DNA of 64,000 nucleotides from Tessaracoccus palaemonis (GTDB lineage Bacteria > Actinomycetota > Actinomycetes > Propionibacteriales > Propionibacteriaceae). The notes beneath the pieces are model-generated. The model saw nothing but the letters and a program-made list of their open reading frames with translations. It made no database searches and was not told where the DNA came from. A program made the position numbers and the translations under genes. The stretch lies in NCBI RefSeq assembly GCF_019316905.1, contig NZ_CP079216.1:682001-746000 (forward strand). Direction: 5' to 3'. This document shows positions 8,109 to 17,041 of this stretch, piece by piece (positions within the stretch are counted from its first letter, which is position 1; every line of letters begins with the position of its first letter).

Positions 8109-9503
8109 TCAGCCGATGCGGTCCGCGCGTCCCAGGATGCCCTGGGGCCGCACGAGGAGGACGATGATGAGGATCAGCAGCGCCGTCGCGTAGCGCAGGT
8201 CGCTGGGGATGACGAGGCTGGACAGCTCGACGGCGAACCCGATGATCAACGAGCCGACCAGCGCGCCGTTGGCGGTGCCGAGGCCGCCGAGCGTGATCGC
8301 GGCGAACATCAGCAGCAGCATCTGCAGCCCCATGTTCCAGTTGGCCGCGCCGAACATCAGCGCGAACATCAGCCCGGCGAGGCCGGCGAGCCCGCAGGCC
8401 AATGTCCAGACCAGCCGGATGACCGAGTTGGTGTTGATGCCGGTGGCCGACGCGAGCGCCGGGTTGTCGGACACGGCGCGGGTCGCACGGCCGAGCCGGG
8501 TGCGCGTCAGGAAGAAGCCGATCGCCAGCAGCACGACGAGCGAGATGCCCATCGCCAGCAGCGACTCGTGAGTCATGGTGATCGGCCCGAAGGTGACGGT
8601 CCTCGGGTTGCCCGTGACGACCTGGAAGGTGCCGGTCCCGACCATGAACTGGATGAGGAACTGCAGCGCGATCGAGAGACCGATCGTCACGATCATGATC
8701 TGCGTGACCGGGGTCCCGCGGCGCCTCAGCGGCTTCCACAGCGCCGCATCCTGCAGCCAGCCCGTCGCGGCGCAGATGCCGATCGCCAGGATGGCGGCTC
8801 CCCACAGCGGGAGGCCGACCTGGATCAGGAGGTAGCTCAGCACCGCCCCGAGGGTGACCTGCTCACCGTGCGCGAAGTTGGAGACCCTGGTCGTGCCGTA
8901 GATGAGGCTCGCCCCGACCGACGCCAGCGCCAGCATCAGGCCGAACCGGAGGCCCGAGGCCAGCTGCTGCCAGACCCGGTCCATCGAGACGCCGGAGGAT
9001 CCATCCTCCTGCGCCGGGGCTGCCGGCGCGGAGGACGCCGAGGCCGACGCCTCACCGTCGGGGACCGGGGCCGCGGCGGCCTCTGTCAGGTCGAAGGTGC
9101 CGCGCGCCGTCGAGCCGAACTGGACGGTGAGGTCCTTGACGAGATCGGTGCCGGCCGACGGGAAGTCCGCCGGGATGGAGGCGCCGTCGAGCGTGACGGT
9201 GTAGGTGTCGGCGGTGTCGACCTGGAACGTGGTGGGCCCCTCGGCGGTGGAGACCGCGTCGACGGATCCGTCGGGTCCCTCGAGCGTCACCTTCACGTCG
9301 GCGACGGGCTCGCGGTCGCCGTCGAAGATGTTGACCTGGACGCAGCCGTGCTCGGAGGAGCGTTCGCACTCGGTCACAGCCGTGACCTCGGCGTGTGCCG
9401 ACAACGGCAGCAGGCACAGGATGCCCGTGAGGGCGGCGAGCGTCGCAAGGATGCGTCGGGGGCGTGCGGCTGGACCGGTCGTCGACCGTGTAGGCAGTCC
9501 CAT
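8109..9503 (-). CDS. livH: ABC transporter permease LivH with extra N-terminal secreted domain
   Basis: The protein has 464 residues against about 290-310 for an ordinary LivH. Residues from about 170 on are a normal LivH permease (SLIYGTTRVSNFAHGEQVTLGA, the loop TRLGRATRAVSDNPALASATGI, C-terminal VRPQGILGR). The first 170 residues hold a signal-like hydrophobic stretch ending SAHAE, then a beta-rich part (VQVNIFDGDREPVADVKVTL, DTYTVTLDG) resembling carboxypeptidase-regulatory or Ig-like folds, then an Ala/Ser/Pro linker. The extra domain would face outward and might contact ligand or binding protein; that is inference. The start at 9503 follows GGGAGGT by a good spacing, whereas a start at 9539 has none. 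It is the first gene of the livHMGF operon. Confidence 0.87.
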   Translation of the reverse strand: MGLPTRSTTGPAARPRRILATLAALTGILCLLPLSAHAEVTAVTECERSSEHGCVQVNIFDGDREPVADVKVTLEGPDGSVDAVSTAEGPTTFQVDTADTYTVTLDGASIPADFPSAGTDLVKDLTVQFGSTARGTFDLTEAAAAPVPDGEASASASSAPAAPAQEDGSSGVSMDRVWQQLASGLRFGLMLALASVGASLIYGTTRVSNFAHGEQVTLGAVLSYLLIQVGLPLWGAAILAIGICAATGWLQDAALWKPLRRRGTPVTQIMIVTIGLSIALQFLIQFMVGTGTFQVVTGNPRTVTFGPITMTHESLLAMGISLVVLLAIGFFLTRTRLGRATRAVSDNPALASATGINTNSVIRLVWTLACGLAGLAGLMFALMFGAANWNMGLQMLLLMFAAITLGGLGTANGALVGSLIIGFAVELSSLVIPSDLRYATALLILIIVLLVRPQGILGRADRIG

Positions 9504-9697
9504 AGAGGACCTCCCAAGCTTCAGATGTGCCGGGTTCATCGCGCTGTCGCGGATGAGGATGGGTCAGAAAGCTAGGGCGTCAATGTGACGGCAGGATTTC
9601 ATGTGCGTCACGTCCCCGTCTCGGTTCTGTTCCGGTGTTGACAAGGGGGGGCCGCGCGAAGTGGCCCATGTTGGAGAACGCAACCCCCGCGACGCCG

Positions 9698-9703
9698 TAT
9701 GAT
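9698..9703 (+). promoter_or_regulatory. Candidate -10 element upstream of glmU
   Basis: TATGAT lies 34 bases before the glmU start. No -35 at 17 bases is convincing; TTGGAG at 9671-9676 is 21 bases away. The 233-base divergent gap also carries the livH promoter, which I could not place. Confidence 0.3.
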
Positions 9704-9736
9704 GCCAACTGACCTGGAAGCCACGAAGGAGAAGCC

Positions 9737-11212
9737 TTGTCCACCGACAGCGAGCTCGCGCCAGTCGCGGCCGTTGTGGTTCTCGCCGCTGGTGGCGGGA
9801 CCCGCATGAAATCGTCCACGTCCAAACTCCTCCACGAGATCGCCGGCAGGCCGATGCTGAGCTACGCCGTCTCGGCGGCGGCCTCGCTCGACCCCGAGCA
9901 CCTTGTGGTGGTCGTCGGTCATCTTCGCGAGCAGGTCGAGGAACACCTCGCCATGCACCAGGCCGCTGTCACCACGGCGGTGCAGGAGGAGCAGCTCGGC
10001 ACCGGCCATGCCGTGCAGTGTGGGCTCTCCGTGCTCCCAGAACTGACCGGCGACATCGTCGTGACCTACGGCGACGTCCCGATGCTGACGGGGGAGACGC
10101 TGCGCCAGCTGGTCGCGGTGCACCGCGCCGACGAGAATGCAGCGACCGTGCTGACGGCCAGGGTGCCGGATCCCACCGGCTACGGCCGAGTGCTGCGTGA
10201 CGGTGACGCCGTCGTCGGCATCGTCGAGCACAAGGACGCGACCGCCGAGCAGCGCAGGATCGACGAGATCAACTCCGGCATCTACGTGTTCACGGCCGAC
10301 ACCCTCCGTGCGGGGCTGGCCTCGCTGAAGACGGACAATGCCCAGGCCGAGCTGTACCTCACCGACGTCCTGCACTTCGCCCACGAGCGCATGCAGCGCG
10401 TCGGGGCCCTCCTGATCGACGACGTCTGGCAGACAGAGGGCGTCAACGACCGGGTGCAGCTCGCACGCATGAACGGCGAGATGAACCGCCGCATCCGCGA
10501 CCGGTGGATGCTCGACGGCGTCACGATGATCGACCCTTCGACCACCTGGATCGACGTCGACGTGGACCTCGCTCCCGACGTCATCCTGTACCCCGGCGTC
10601 ATCCTGCAGGGAGCGACCACCGTCGGCGAGGGCGCCCACATCGGCCCCGACACCACCCTGATGGACGTGGAGGTCGGCCCCGGCGCCGAGGTCGTCCGGA
10701 CGCACGGGTCCTTCGCCGTGATCGGAGCTGGCGCCCAGGTCGGGCCCTTCTCGTACCTCAGGCCCGGAACCATCCTCGGCCAGGGCGGGAAGATCGGGGC
10801 ATTCGTCGAGACGAAGAACGCCACCATCGGCGACGGCGCCAAGGTGCCTCACCTGACCTACTGCGGCGACGCGATCATCGACGAGGGCGTCAACATCGGC
10901 GCCGGCACGATCTTCGCCAACTACGACGGCACGCACAAGTCGACATCGCATGTCGGCAGGGACGCGTTCGTCGGATCGAACTCCGTCATCGTCAGCCCCG
11001 TCGACATCGGCGCTGGGGCGCTCATCGCAGCCGGATCGGCCGTCACTGAAGACGTGCCGCCCGGCGCCCTCGGCATCGCCAGGGGACGACAGCGCAACGT
11101 CGAGGACTGGATGGCCGAGCGCCGTCCGGGCTCCAAGTGGGCCGATGCCGCCGCGCAGAGCGACGGCACCGTCCATCCTGCAGTCACCGAGTCGCGAGAG
11201 AAGAAGGCCTGA
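9737..11212 (+). CDS. glmU: Bifunctional GlmU: glucosamine-1-phosphate acetyltransferase / GlcNAc-1-phosphate uridylyltransferase
   Basis: The 491-residue cytoplasmic enzyme makes UDP-GlcNAc for peptidoglycan. The N-terminal uridylyltransferase has the nucleotide loop VVLAAGGGTRMKS, QEEQLGTGHAV and VVTYGDVPML. The C-terminal half is a left-handed beta-helix of hexapeptide repeats ending in the acetyltransferase core (NIGAGTIFANYDG, FVGSNSVIVSPV). A C-terminal tail of about 35 residues beyond the usual end is low in complexity. The start codon is TTG at 9737, preceded by GAAGGAGAAG. The prs gene follows after 6 bases, the standard actinobacterial glmU-prs pair. Confidence 0.95.
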   Translation: MSTDSELAPVAAVVVLAAGGGTRMKSSTSKLLHEIAGRPMLSYAVSAAASLDPEHLVVVVGHLREQVEEHLAMHQAAVTTAVQEEQLGTGHAVQCGLSVLPELTGDIVVTYGDVPMLTGETLRQLVAVHRADENAATVLTARVPDPTGYGRVLRDGDAVVGIVEHKDATAEQRRIDEINSGIYVFTADTLRAGLASLKTDNAQAELYLTDVLHFAHERMQRVGALLIDDVWQTEGVNDRVQLARMNGEMNRRIRDRWMLDGVTMIDPSTTWIDVDVDLAPDVILYPGVILQGATTVGEGAHIGPDTTLMDVEVGPGAEVVRTHGSFAVIGAGAQVGPFSYLRPGTILGQGGKIGAFVETKNATIGDGAKVPHLTYCGDAIIDEGVNIGAGTIFANYDGTHKSTSHVGRDAFVGSNSVIVSPVDIGAGALIAAGSAVTEDVPPGALGIARGRQRNVEDWMAERRPGSKWADAAAQSDGTVHPAVTESREKKA

Positions 11213-11218
11213 CGACCC

Positions 11219-12193
11219 ATGTCCCACATCGCCAAGAACGACAAGCACCTGATGCTTTTCAGCGGGCGCGCATACCCGGATCTGGCGCAGGAGGTGGCGC
11301 AGCTGATGGACACCACTCTGGTGCCGACGCGCGCGCTGACCTATGCGAACTCTGAGATCTACGTCCGCTTCGAGGAGTCGGTGCGCGGGTGCGACGCCTT
11401 CGTCATCCAGTCGCACACCGCTCCGGTGAACGAGTGGGTCATGGAGCAGCTCATCATGGTGGACGCCCTCAAGCGCGCATCCGCCAAGCGCATCACGGTC
11501 GTCGCTCCGTTCTACCCCTATGCGCGCCAGGACAAGAAGCACCTCGGGCGTGAGCCCATCTCCGCCCGCCTCGTCGCGGACCTGTACAAGGCCGCCGGCG
11601 CGGACCGCATCATGTCCGTCGACCTGCACGCCGCGCAGATCCAGGGCTTCTTCGACGGGCCTGTCGACCACCTCTGGGGACTGCCCGTCCTCGCGGACTA
11701 CGTCGGCGAGAAGTACGCCGGCGACGACGTGTGCATCGTCTCGCCCGACGCCGGACGCGTGCGGCTCGCGGACATGTGGACCGACCGGCTGAGCTGCCCG
11801 CTGGCCATCATCCACAAGCGCCACGATCCGAACAAGGCCAACACCGTGGCGGTGCACGAGGTCGTCGGTGACGTCGTCGGCAAGACCTGCATCCTCGTCG
11901 ACGACATGATCGACACCGCCGGCACCATCGCGCAGGCGGCGCACGCGCTGCGTGAGCGAGGCGCCAAGCGCGTCATCGCCGCCGCGACGCACGCGGTGTT
12001 CTCCGGCCCTGCCGCCCAGCGACTCAACGCGTCGGGCATGGAGGAGATCATCGTCACCAACACGCTGCCGATCCGCACGCCCGAGCCCATCCAGAACCTG
12101 AAGGTGCTGTCGATCGCGCCGCTGATCGCCAAGGCCATCGACGCCGTCTTCGTCGACGGCTCCGTCACCTCGCTGTTCGGCGGAAACGCCTGA
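11219..12193 (+). CDS. prs: Ribose-phosphate pyrophosphokinase (PRPP synthetase)
   Basis: The 324-residue enzyme makes PRPP from ribose 5-phosphate and ATP for nucleotide, His and Trp synthesis. It shows the class I features YPYARQDKKHLGREPISARLVADL (flexible loop and catalytic residues), VSPDAGRVR and the PRPP-binding loop CILVDDMIDTAGT. It is translated just after glmU, from which it probably shares a transcript; both feed precursor supply for wall and nucleotide synthesis. Confidence 0.95.
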   Translation: MSHIAKNDKHLMLFSGRAYPDLAQEVAQLMDTTLVPTRALTYANSEIYVRFEESVRGCDAFVIQSHTAPVNEWVMEQLIMVDALKRASAKRITVVAPFYPYARQDKKHLGREPISARLVADLYKAAGADRIMSVDLHAAQIQGFFDGPVDHLWGLPVLADYVGEKYAGDDVCIVSPDAGRVRLADMWTDRLSCPLAIIHKRHDPNKANTVAVHEVVGDVVGKTCILVDDMIDTAGTIAQAAHALRERGAKRVIAAATHAVFSGPAAQRLNASGMEEIIVTNTLPIRTPEPIQNLKVLSIAPLIAKAIDAVFVDGSVTSLFGGNA

Positions 12194-12200
12194 CGTGACC

Positions 12201-12215
12201 CGACGCTGAGCGTCG
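12201..12215. terminator. Small hairpin between convergent prs and mntH
   Basis: A perfect 6-bp stem CGACGC/GCGTCG with loop TGA sits in the 33-base gap between the convergent genes. It is short and lacks a U-tract, so it is at best a weak terminator. Confidence 0.35.
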
Positions 12216-12226
12216 CGGGGCGACCG

Positions 12227-13441
12227 TCAGAAGGCGGTCACCAGCACCGCGACGTTCAGCGCCACCACGGTGGCCACCACCAGCCAGGCGAGGGCCGACA
12301 GCCAGCCGGGGTTGCGGTGCTCGCCCATCGCGCGTCGCGAGCCGGTGACCAGCACGAGCGGGACCAACGCGAAGCTGATGCCGAAGCTCAGCACGAGCTG
12401 CGAGTCGACGAGAGCCTGAGTCGGCGACATGCCGGCCACCAGGATCGCCACGGCCGGGATCATCGTGAAGAGCCGCCTGGTCATCGGCGTGATCCGCGGG
12501 GACACCAGATCGCGGATCATGCCCGCGCCGGCGTCGGTGCCGACGATCGCGGACCCGACCCCCGAGACGAGCAGCCCGATGGCGAAGATCGTCGCGGGCA
12601 CCGGGCCCACCAGCGAGTGGATCTCGTGGTAGCCCGCCTCGATGGAGTCCACGCCCGCGCCCTGCAGGCCGGCGGCGGCGAACAGCAGCATGGACACGTT
12701 GACGACCCCGGCGATCGTGAGCGCAAGCAGCACGTCCAGGCGCTGTGCCTTCAGCAGGCGCCCGACCTTCTCGTCGGACTTCGAGTGCTTGTCGCGGGCC
12801 AGCTGCGAGTGCAGGTAGATCGCGTGCGGCATGACGGTGGCCCCGAGCATCGCGGCGGCGATCTGGATGGAGGCTGCGCCGTCGAAGCGGGGGAGCAGGC
12901 CCCCGACGATCTCCCTCGGGTCCGGGGGCACCCAGGCCAGGCTCAGCAGGAAACCGACGGCGATGATGGCCAGCACGGCCATCATGAGCGTCTCGAAGGC
13001 ACGTTGGCCGCGGGCCCGCATCCACTGCAGCGACAGCAGCGCGACGAGACCGACCACGAGTGCGCCCACCCACAGGGGCAGCCCGAACAGCAGGTTCAGG
13101 GCGATGGCGCCGCCGACGATCTCGGCGAGGTCCGTCGCGATGGCGACGCCGATCGCCTGGGCCGCGTACAGGGCCCGCCACGCCTTCGCGCCGCGTCGCC
13201 TGCCGAGGTCCTCGTGCACGATCGAGCTCAGGGAGCCGCCGGTGACCACCCCGAGCTTCGCCGACAGGTACTGCACGAGCATCGCCATGATGCAGGCGAG
13301 GACGAGCGCCCAGACGAGGAGGTAGCCGAACTCCGCGCCCGCGCTGAGGTTCGCCGCCACGTTGCCGGGGTCGACGTAGGCGAGCGCCGCGATGAACGCG
13401 GGTCCAAGCAGTGCGGCTGTCCGGCGGGGCATGCCCGGCAC
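12227..13441 (-). CDS. mntH: NRAMP-family divalent metal transporter (manganese, MntH-like)
   Basis: This 404-residue protein has about eleven hydrophobic segments and both NRAMP hallmarks: DPGN in LAYVDPGNVAANLSAGAEFGY (first membrane helix) and MPH in MLGATVMPHAIYLHS (sixth helix). These residues bind Mn2+ or Fe2+ for proton-coupled import across the cytoplasmic membrane. The gene is alone on its strand between prs and an ABC exporter, an insertion into an otherwise conserved core order. I saw no clear MntR or IdeR box in the 130-base upstream gap. Confidence 0.9.
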   Translation of the reverse strand: MPGMPRRTAALLGPAFIAALAYVDPGNVAANLSAGAEFGYLLVWALVLACIMAMLVQYLSAKLGVVTGGSLSSIVHEDLGRRRGAKAWRALYAAQAIGVAIATDLAEIVGGAIALNLLFGLPLWVGALVVGLVALLSLQWMRARGQRAFETLMMAVLAIIAVGFLLSLAWVPPDPREIVGGLLPRFDGAASIQIAAAMLGATVMPHAIYLHSQLARDKHSKSDEKVGRLLKAQRLDVLLALTIAGVVNVSMLLFAAAGLQGAGVDSIEAGYHEIHSLVGPVPATIFAIGLLVSGVGSAIVGTDAGAGMIRDLVSPRITPMTRRLFTMIPAVAILVAGMSPTQALVDSQLVLSFGISFALVPLVLVTGSRRAMGEHRNPGWLSALAWLVVATVVALNVAVLVTAF

Positions 13442-13571
13442 CTTACAAGAGGTATCGGGGTCAGGTCGGCCTGCGGTCTGAGCGCGACGGCGGCACCGGC
13501 GACGAGGAGCCGATCCGCCGCGACGGACATCTTCCTAGAGTCGACGACGATTCTCAGTGGAAGGACCCACC

Positions 13572-14318
13572 ATGTCCCAGCAGACCCCGATGGGAGCGCC
13601 GGCCTGCGGCGTCTCGCACCTCACCAAGGTCTTCGGATCGGGCGAACAGCCCGTCGTCGCGGTGAACGACGTCTCGGTCGCGATTGCCCCGGGCAGCTTC
13701 ACGGCCGTCATGGGGCCGTCCGGCTCCGGCAAGTCGACCCTCATGCACTGCATGGCAGGGCTCGACCGACCCACCTCCGGGGACGTGTATGTCGGCGCCG
13801 ACAACATCGCCCGGCTGCCGGAGAAGGCCGTGACGAATGTCCGCCGCGACAAGATCGGCTTCGTCTTCCAGTCGTTCAACCTCCTGCCGACCCTGACGGC
13901 CGAGCAGAACATCGTGCTGCCGCTCGACCTGGCGGGGCGGAAGGTGGACAAGGCGCTGTTCGGCCAGGTGATCGACTCCCTTGGACTCGGCGACCGCCTC
14001 ACGCACCGCCCGAGCCAGCTCTCCGGAGGCCAGCAGCAGCGCGTCGCCGTCGCCCGCGCCCTCGTGACCCGCCCCGAGGTGATCTTCGCCGACGAGCCGA
14101 CCGGAGCGCTCGACCGCCGCACGGGAACCGCGCTGCTCGAGTACCTCAGGCAGTGCTCCCGGGAGCAGGGACAGACGATCATCATGGTCACGCACGACCC
14201 GCTGGCCGCCGCGTACGCCGATCGCGGCCTCATGCTGCTCGACGGGCGGATCGTCGCGGACCTGCCGCACCCGACCGCCGAGCAGGTGCTGTCCTACCTC
14301 GGGCAGGCGGCGGCCTGA
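13572..14318 (+). CDS. ABC transporter ATP-binding protein, MacB/LolD type
   Basis: This 248-residue ATPase of the FtsE/LolD/MacB class has Walker A GPSGSGKST, the family motif FVFQSFNLLPTLTAEQNI, signature LSGGQQQRVAVARALV, Walker B VIFADEPTGALD and the switch region IMVTHDPLAAAYADR. Proteins of this class work with FtsX-fold permeases by moving their extracellular domains rather than transporting through a channel. The ATG at 13572 follows GGAAGGA. Its stop overlaps the permease start (TGATG), so the two are translationally coupled. Confidence 0.92.
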   Translation: MSQQTPMGAPACGVSHLTKVFGSGEQPVVAVNDVSVAIAPGSFTAVMGPSGSGKSTLMHCMAGLDRPTSGDVYVGADNIARLPEKAVTNVRRDKIGFVFQSFNLLPTLTAEQNIVLPLDLAGRKVDKALFGQVIDSLGLGDRLTHRPSQLSGGQQQRVAVARALVTRPEVIFADEPTGALDRRTGTALLEYLRQCSREQGQTIIMVTHDPLAAAYADRGLMLLDGRIVADLPHPTAEQVLSYLGQAAA

Positions 14319-16759
14319 TGTGGCGTGAGGCAGTCAGTGAGCTGAGGCTCCACCCGTCGCGGTTCGTCGCGACGCTGCTGGCCATCGCGATCAGCGTCGG
14401 CTTCATCGCGGCCATCTCCGTGTTCATCAACTCCCAGCAGAACGCGATGGGCAAGCAGGCGGCGCTGCCGATCAGCACCTCCGACGCCGTCATCGCGCTG
14501 CCTGAGGGCGGTGGCGCACAGGCCGCGGAGTTGGCCGGCGCCGTCGACGGCGTGGCGTCCGTCGACCCCGTTCCCACCGGCGCCGTCAGCTTCCTGTCGA
14601 AGGGGGACCGCAGCGTCACCACGGAGCTCTATCCGGTGCCAGCCGAGCACGTGCGCTGGTCGCAGCTGGTCGACGGCGCCTACCCCGCGTCCGACGACGA
14701 GCTGGCGCTGTCCGAGGCCGCGGCCCGCGAGCTCGGAGCCGCGATCGGCGACACCGTCGAACTCGAGGGCATGGACCAGCCGATGCGGCTGGTCGGCCTG
14801 ACCGACGACCCGATGTCGCTGTTCACGGTCATCGGCTACGTCGCGCCCTACGCCGATGGCGGCGTGGACGGCGCCTATCAGCTGTCCGTGCGGGTCGACT
14901 CCGGCGCAGATGCGGAACAGGTCGCCGACGCGCTGACCACCCGGCTGAAGGCCGTCTCCGGGGCAGAGGTCCAGACCGGGGTCGAGGCCAGGACCGAGAC
15001 CCTGACCCAGGCGACGGCCGGGCTCGACGTGTTCAAGTACCTCCTGCAGGGCTTCGCAGCGATCGCGCTGCTCGTCGGCATGATCACCATCGCGAACACC
15101 TTCACGATCCTGGTGGCCCAGCGACGCCGCCAGCTCGCGCTGCTGCGCGCCATCGGCGCCACGCCCGGACAGGTGACCGGCAGGCTGCTCGTCGAGTCGT
15201 TCCTGCTCGGCGCCATCGGGTCGGCCGCCGGACTCGCCGTCGGCTTCCTGGTGGCCTGGATCGGTGGCCAGGTCACGGGCTCGAACTACTTCGGGCTGAC
15301 GGTGGTGCCCGCAGAGCTGGGCATCGCCTTCGGCGTCGGAGTGCTCGCCACGATGGTCTCCGCCGTGGTGCCGGCGCTGCGGGCGGCCCGCGTGAAGCCG
15401 CTCGAGGCGCTGCAGGTCGTCCCCACCGCCCAACAGGCGCGTCGCGCGAGCGTCGCCCGGCTGGTCGTCTGTCTGCTGTTCGCCGCGCTGGGTGTCCTCC
15501 TCGTGGTGCAGAGCCGCGCGGGCGGCGAATGGGCGATGGTGTGGGCGGTGCTCGCGGGTTTCGCGATCACGGCGGCGGTTCTCGGCGGCGCCCCGCTCTA
15601 CATCGCGCCCCTGCTGCGCCTGGTCGGGCGCGCCTTCGGCTGGGCCGGACCCACCACCCGGCTGGCCTTCGCGAACGCGGCCCGCAACCCCCGTCGGGCG
15701 GCATCGACCGCCACCGCGCTGATGCTGGCCGTCGGTCTCATCGTCACGCTGCAGGTCGCGCTGGCGACCATGCGGACCACCGGCATGGAGGCCATCGCCC
15801 GCGAGTACCCCGTCGACGTGGCGGTGTCCTTCGCGGACGGGGCACCTGAGGGTGTCGTCGACGATCTGCGGGACACGGGCGGTGTCGCGGCCGTCGGGAC
15901 GGTCCCGGCCAAGCCCGTCGAGTCGCAGGACGCCGTCGACGACCAGACGCCGACCTGGGCCTACGCGCCGCAGGGCGCCTACGACGAACTCGGGGTCACC
16001 CCGCCGGAGGGGTCGATGCCCAGTGAGGGGACGGCGGTGGCCGGTGACTGGTCCCTGGTCGTGCCCGACGGTGCGACGACGGTCACGCTGCCCGGGGCCG
16101 ACGGCGACGTGACGCTGAAGGTGGCCCGCAGCTCGTCGATCAACTACGACGCCATCGCGGTGTCGCCGGCGACCCTCGACAAGCTCGCCGGCACCGCCGC
16201 AGTACACCAGGTCTGGGTCCAGCTCCAGGACCGCACGTCGTCGTCGGCGCTGAACAACGTGCTGAAGATCACCGACCAGTTCCCCGAGGGGACGGTGGAC
16301 GGCGGCGGCGCCATCATGGCCTCGCTGGTCAGCCAGGTCCTCGACGTCATGCTGATCGTCCTGACTGCGCTGCTCGGCGTCGCGGTCCTCATCGCGCTCG
16401 TCGGGGTCGGCAACACGCTGGGGCTGTCGGTGATCGAACGGCAGCGCGAGTCGGCCCTGCTCCGGGCGCTCGGCATGCAACGCGCGGGTCTGCGCAGCAT
16501 GCTCGTGGTCGAGGCGGTCGCGTTGGTGGGCATCGGGACGGTCATCGGGCTGATCGCCGGCGTCTTCTTCGGCTGGCTCGGCGTCTCGACGGCCTTCTCC
16601 ATGATGCCGGAGGGGGTCATGGACCTGCGCCTGTCCCTCGACCCGTGGTACACGCTCGGCCTGATCCTGGTCTGCCTGATCGCAGCCGTGCTCGCGTCGA
16701 TCCTCCCCGGCCGCCGCGCGGCCAACGCGACCCCGACCGAGGCCCTCGCCGTCGAGTGA
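14318..16759 (+). CDS. ABC transporter permease with two FtsX domains
   Basis: This 813-residue membrane protein starts MWREAVSELRLHPSRFVATLLAI, with the first transmembrane helix at once, then a large extracellular domain. A first FtsX core (about residues 240-370: GMITIANTFTILVAQRRRQLALLRAIGATPGQ) is followed by a middle membrane part, a second extracellular region, and a second FtsX core at the C terminus (NTLGLSVIERQRESALLRALGMQRAGLR). Such permeases with a MacB/LolD ATPase handle lipoproteins, antimicrobial peptides or cell-wall signalling; the substrate here is unknown. No histidine kinase or response regulator lies beside it. Confidence 0.88.
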   Translation: MWREAVSELRLHPSRFVATLLAIAISVGFIAAISVFINSQQNAMGKQAALPISTSDAVIALPEGGGAQAAELAGAVDGVASVDPVPTGAVSFLSKGDRSVTTELYPVPAEHVRWSQLVDGAYPASDDELALSEAAARELGAAIGDTVELEGMDQPMRLVGLTDDPMSLFTVIGYVAPYADGGVDGAYQLSVRVDSGADAEQVADALTTRLKAVSGAEVQTGVEARTETLTQATAGLDVFKYLLQGFAAIALLVGMITIANTFTILVAQRRRQLALLRAIGATPGQVTGRLLVESFLLGAIGSAAGLAVGFLVAWIGGQVTGSNYFGLTVVPAELGIAFGVGVLATMVSAVVPALRAARVKPLEALQVVPTAQQARRASVARLVVCLLFAALGVLLVVQSRAGGEWAMVWAVLAGFAITAAVLGGAPLYIAPLLRLVGRAFGWAGPTTRLAFANAARNPRRAASTATALMLAVGLIVTLQVALATMRTTGMEAIAREYPVDVAVSFADGAPEGVVDDLRDTGGVAAVGTVPAKPVESQDAVDDQTPTWAYAPQGAYDELGVTPPEGSMPSEGTAVAGDWSLVVPDGATTVTLPGADGDVTLKVARSSSINYDAIAVSPATLDKLAGTAAVHQVWVQLQDRTSSSALNNVLKITDQFPEGTVDGGGAIMASLVSQVLDVMLIVLTALLGVAVLIALVGVGNTLGLSVIERQRESALLRALGMQRAGLRSMLVVEAVALVGIGTVIGLIAGVFFGWLGVSTAFSMMPEGVMDLRLSLDPWYTLGLILVCLIAAVLASILPGRRAANATPTEALAVE

Positions 16760-16775
16760 CGTCCCATCCCACCCT

Positions 16776-16868
16776 GGCCGCGATGAGCACGACACACTTG
16801 TCGTCGACGAGCGAGCGTTCACATTCTCGTTTTCGTCCGACGAGAAGGAGGATGTGCTCATCGCGGCC
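16776..16868. repeat. Structured 93-bp inverted-repeat element
   Basis: A perfect 15-bp inverted repeat (GGCCGCGATGAGCAC at 16776-16790 with its complement at 16854-16868) encloses 63 bases. These hold two further potential hairpins: the palindrome TCGTCGACGA (16801-16810) and TTCTCGT/ACGAGAA (16824-16830 with 16840-16846). An RNA copy would fold as a three-way junction. It starts 16 bases after the permease stop, so it could be the terminator of the exporter operon, but its complexity exceeds a plain terminator. I do not recognise it. Confidence 0.7.
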
Positions 16869-16910
16869 CCTGGGACCGGACCCGACGACCCGACGGTGGC
16901 CGCCCTCCGA

Positions 16911-16940
16911 TTGGGTCCGACGGGGCCGCTGGGCTAAGCT
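16911..16940 (+). promoter_or_regulatory. Candidate promoter of rplY (ctc)
   Basis: TTGGGT (16911-16916) and TAAGCT (16935-16940) are separated by 18 bases and lie about 100 bases before the rplY start, after the structured element that closes the preceding operon. The assignment rests on sequence resemblance only. Confidence 0.4.
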
Positions 16941-17041
16941 TGGACAGTTGCCTGGCGAGGGACCTCAGAGTCCGTTATCGACTAGCCGTTCCTCGCGAGG
17001 CGCCGACCTGCGTCACAGTTCACGAAGCCCGAGGAGTATCC

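Noticed and set aside
3665-9503. Urea transporter (urt) instead of branched-chain type
   Set aside because: UrtB also has a long N-terminal extension, but the two ATPases and the binding protein read as LivF/LivG/LivK and no urease genes are near. The ligand remains open.
9608-11992. Long minus-strand open frame opposite glmU and prs
   Set aside because: Both plus-strand genes are unmistakable; the frame is a composition artefact.
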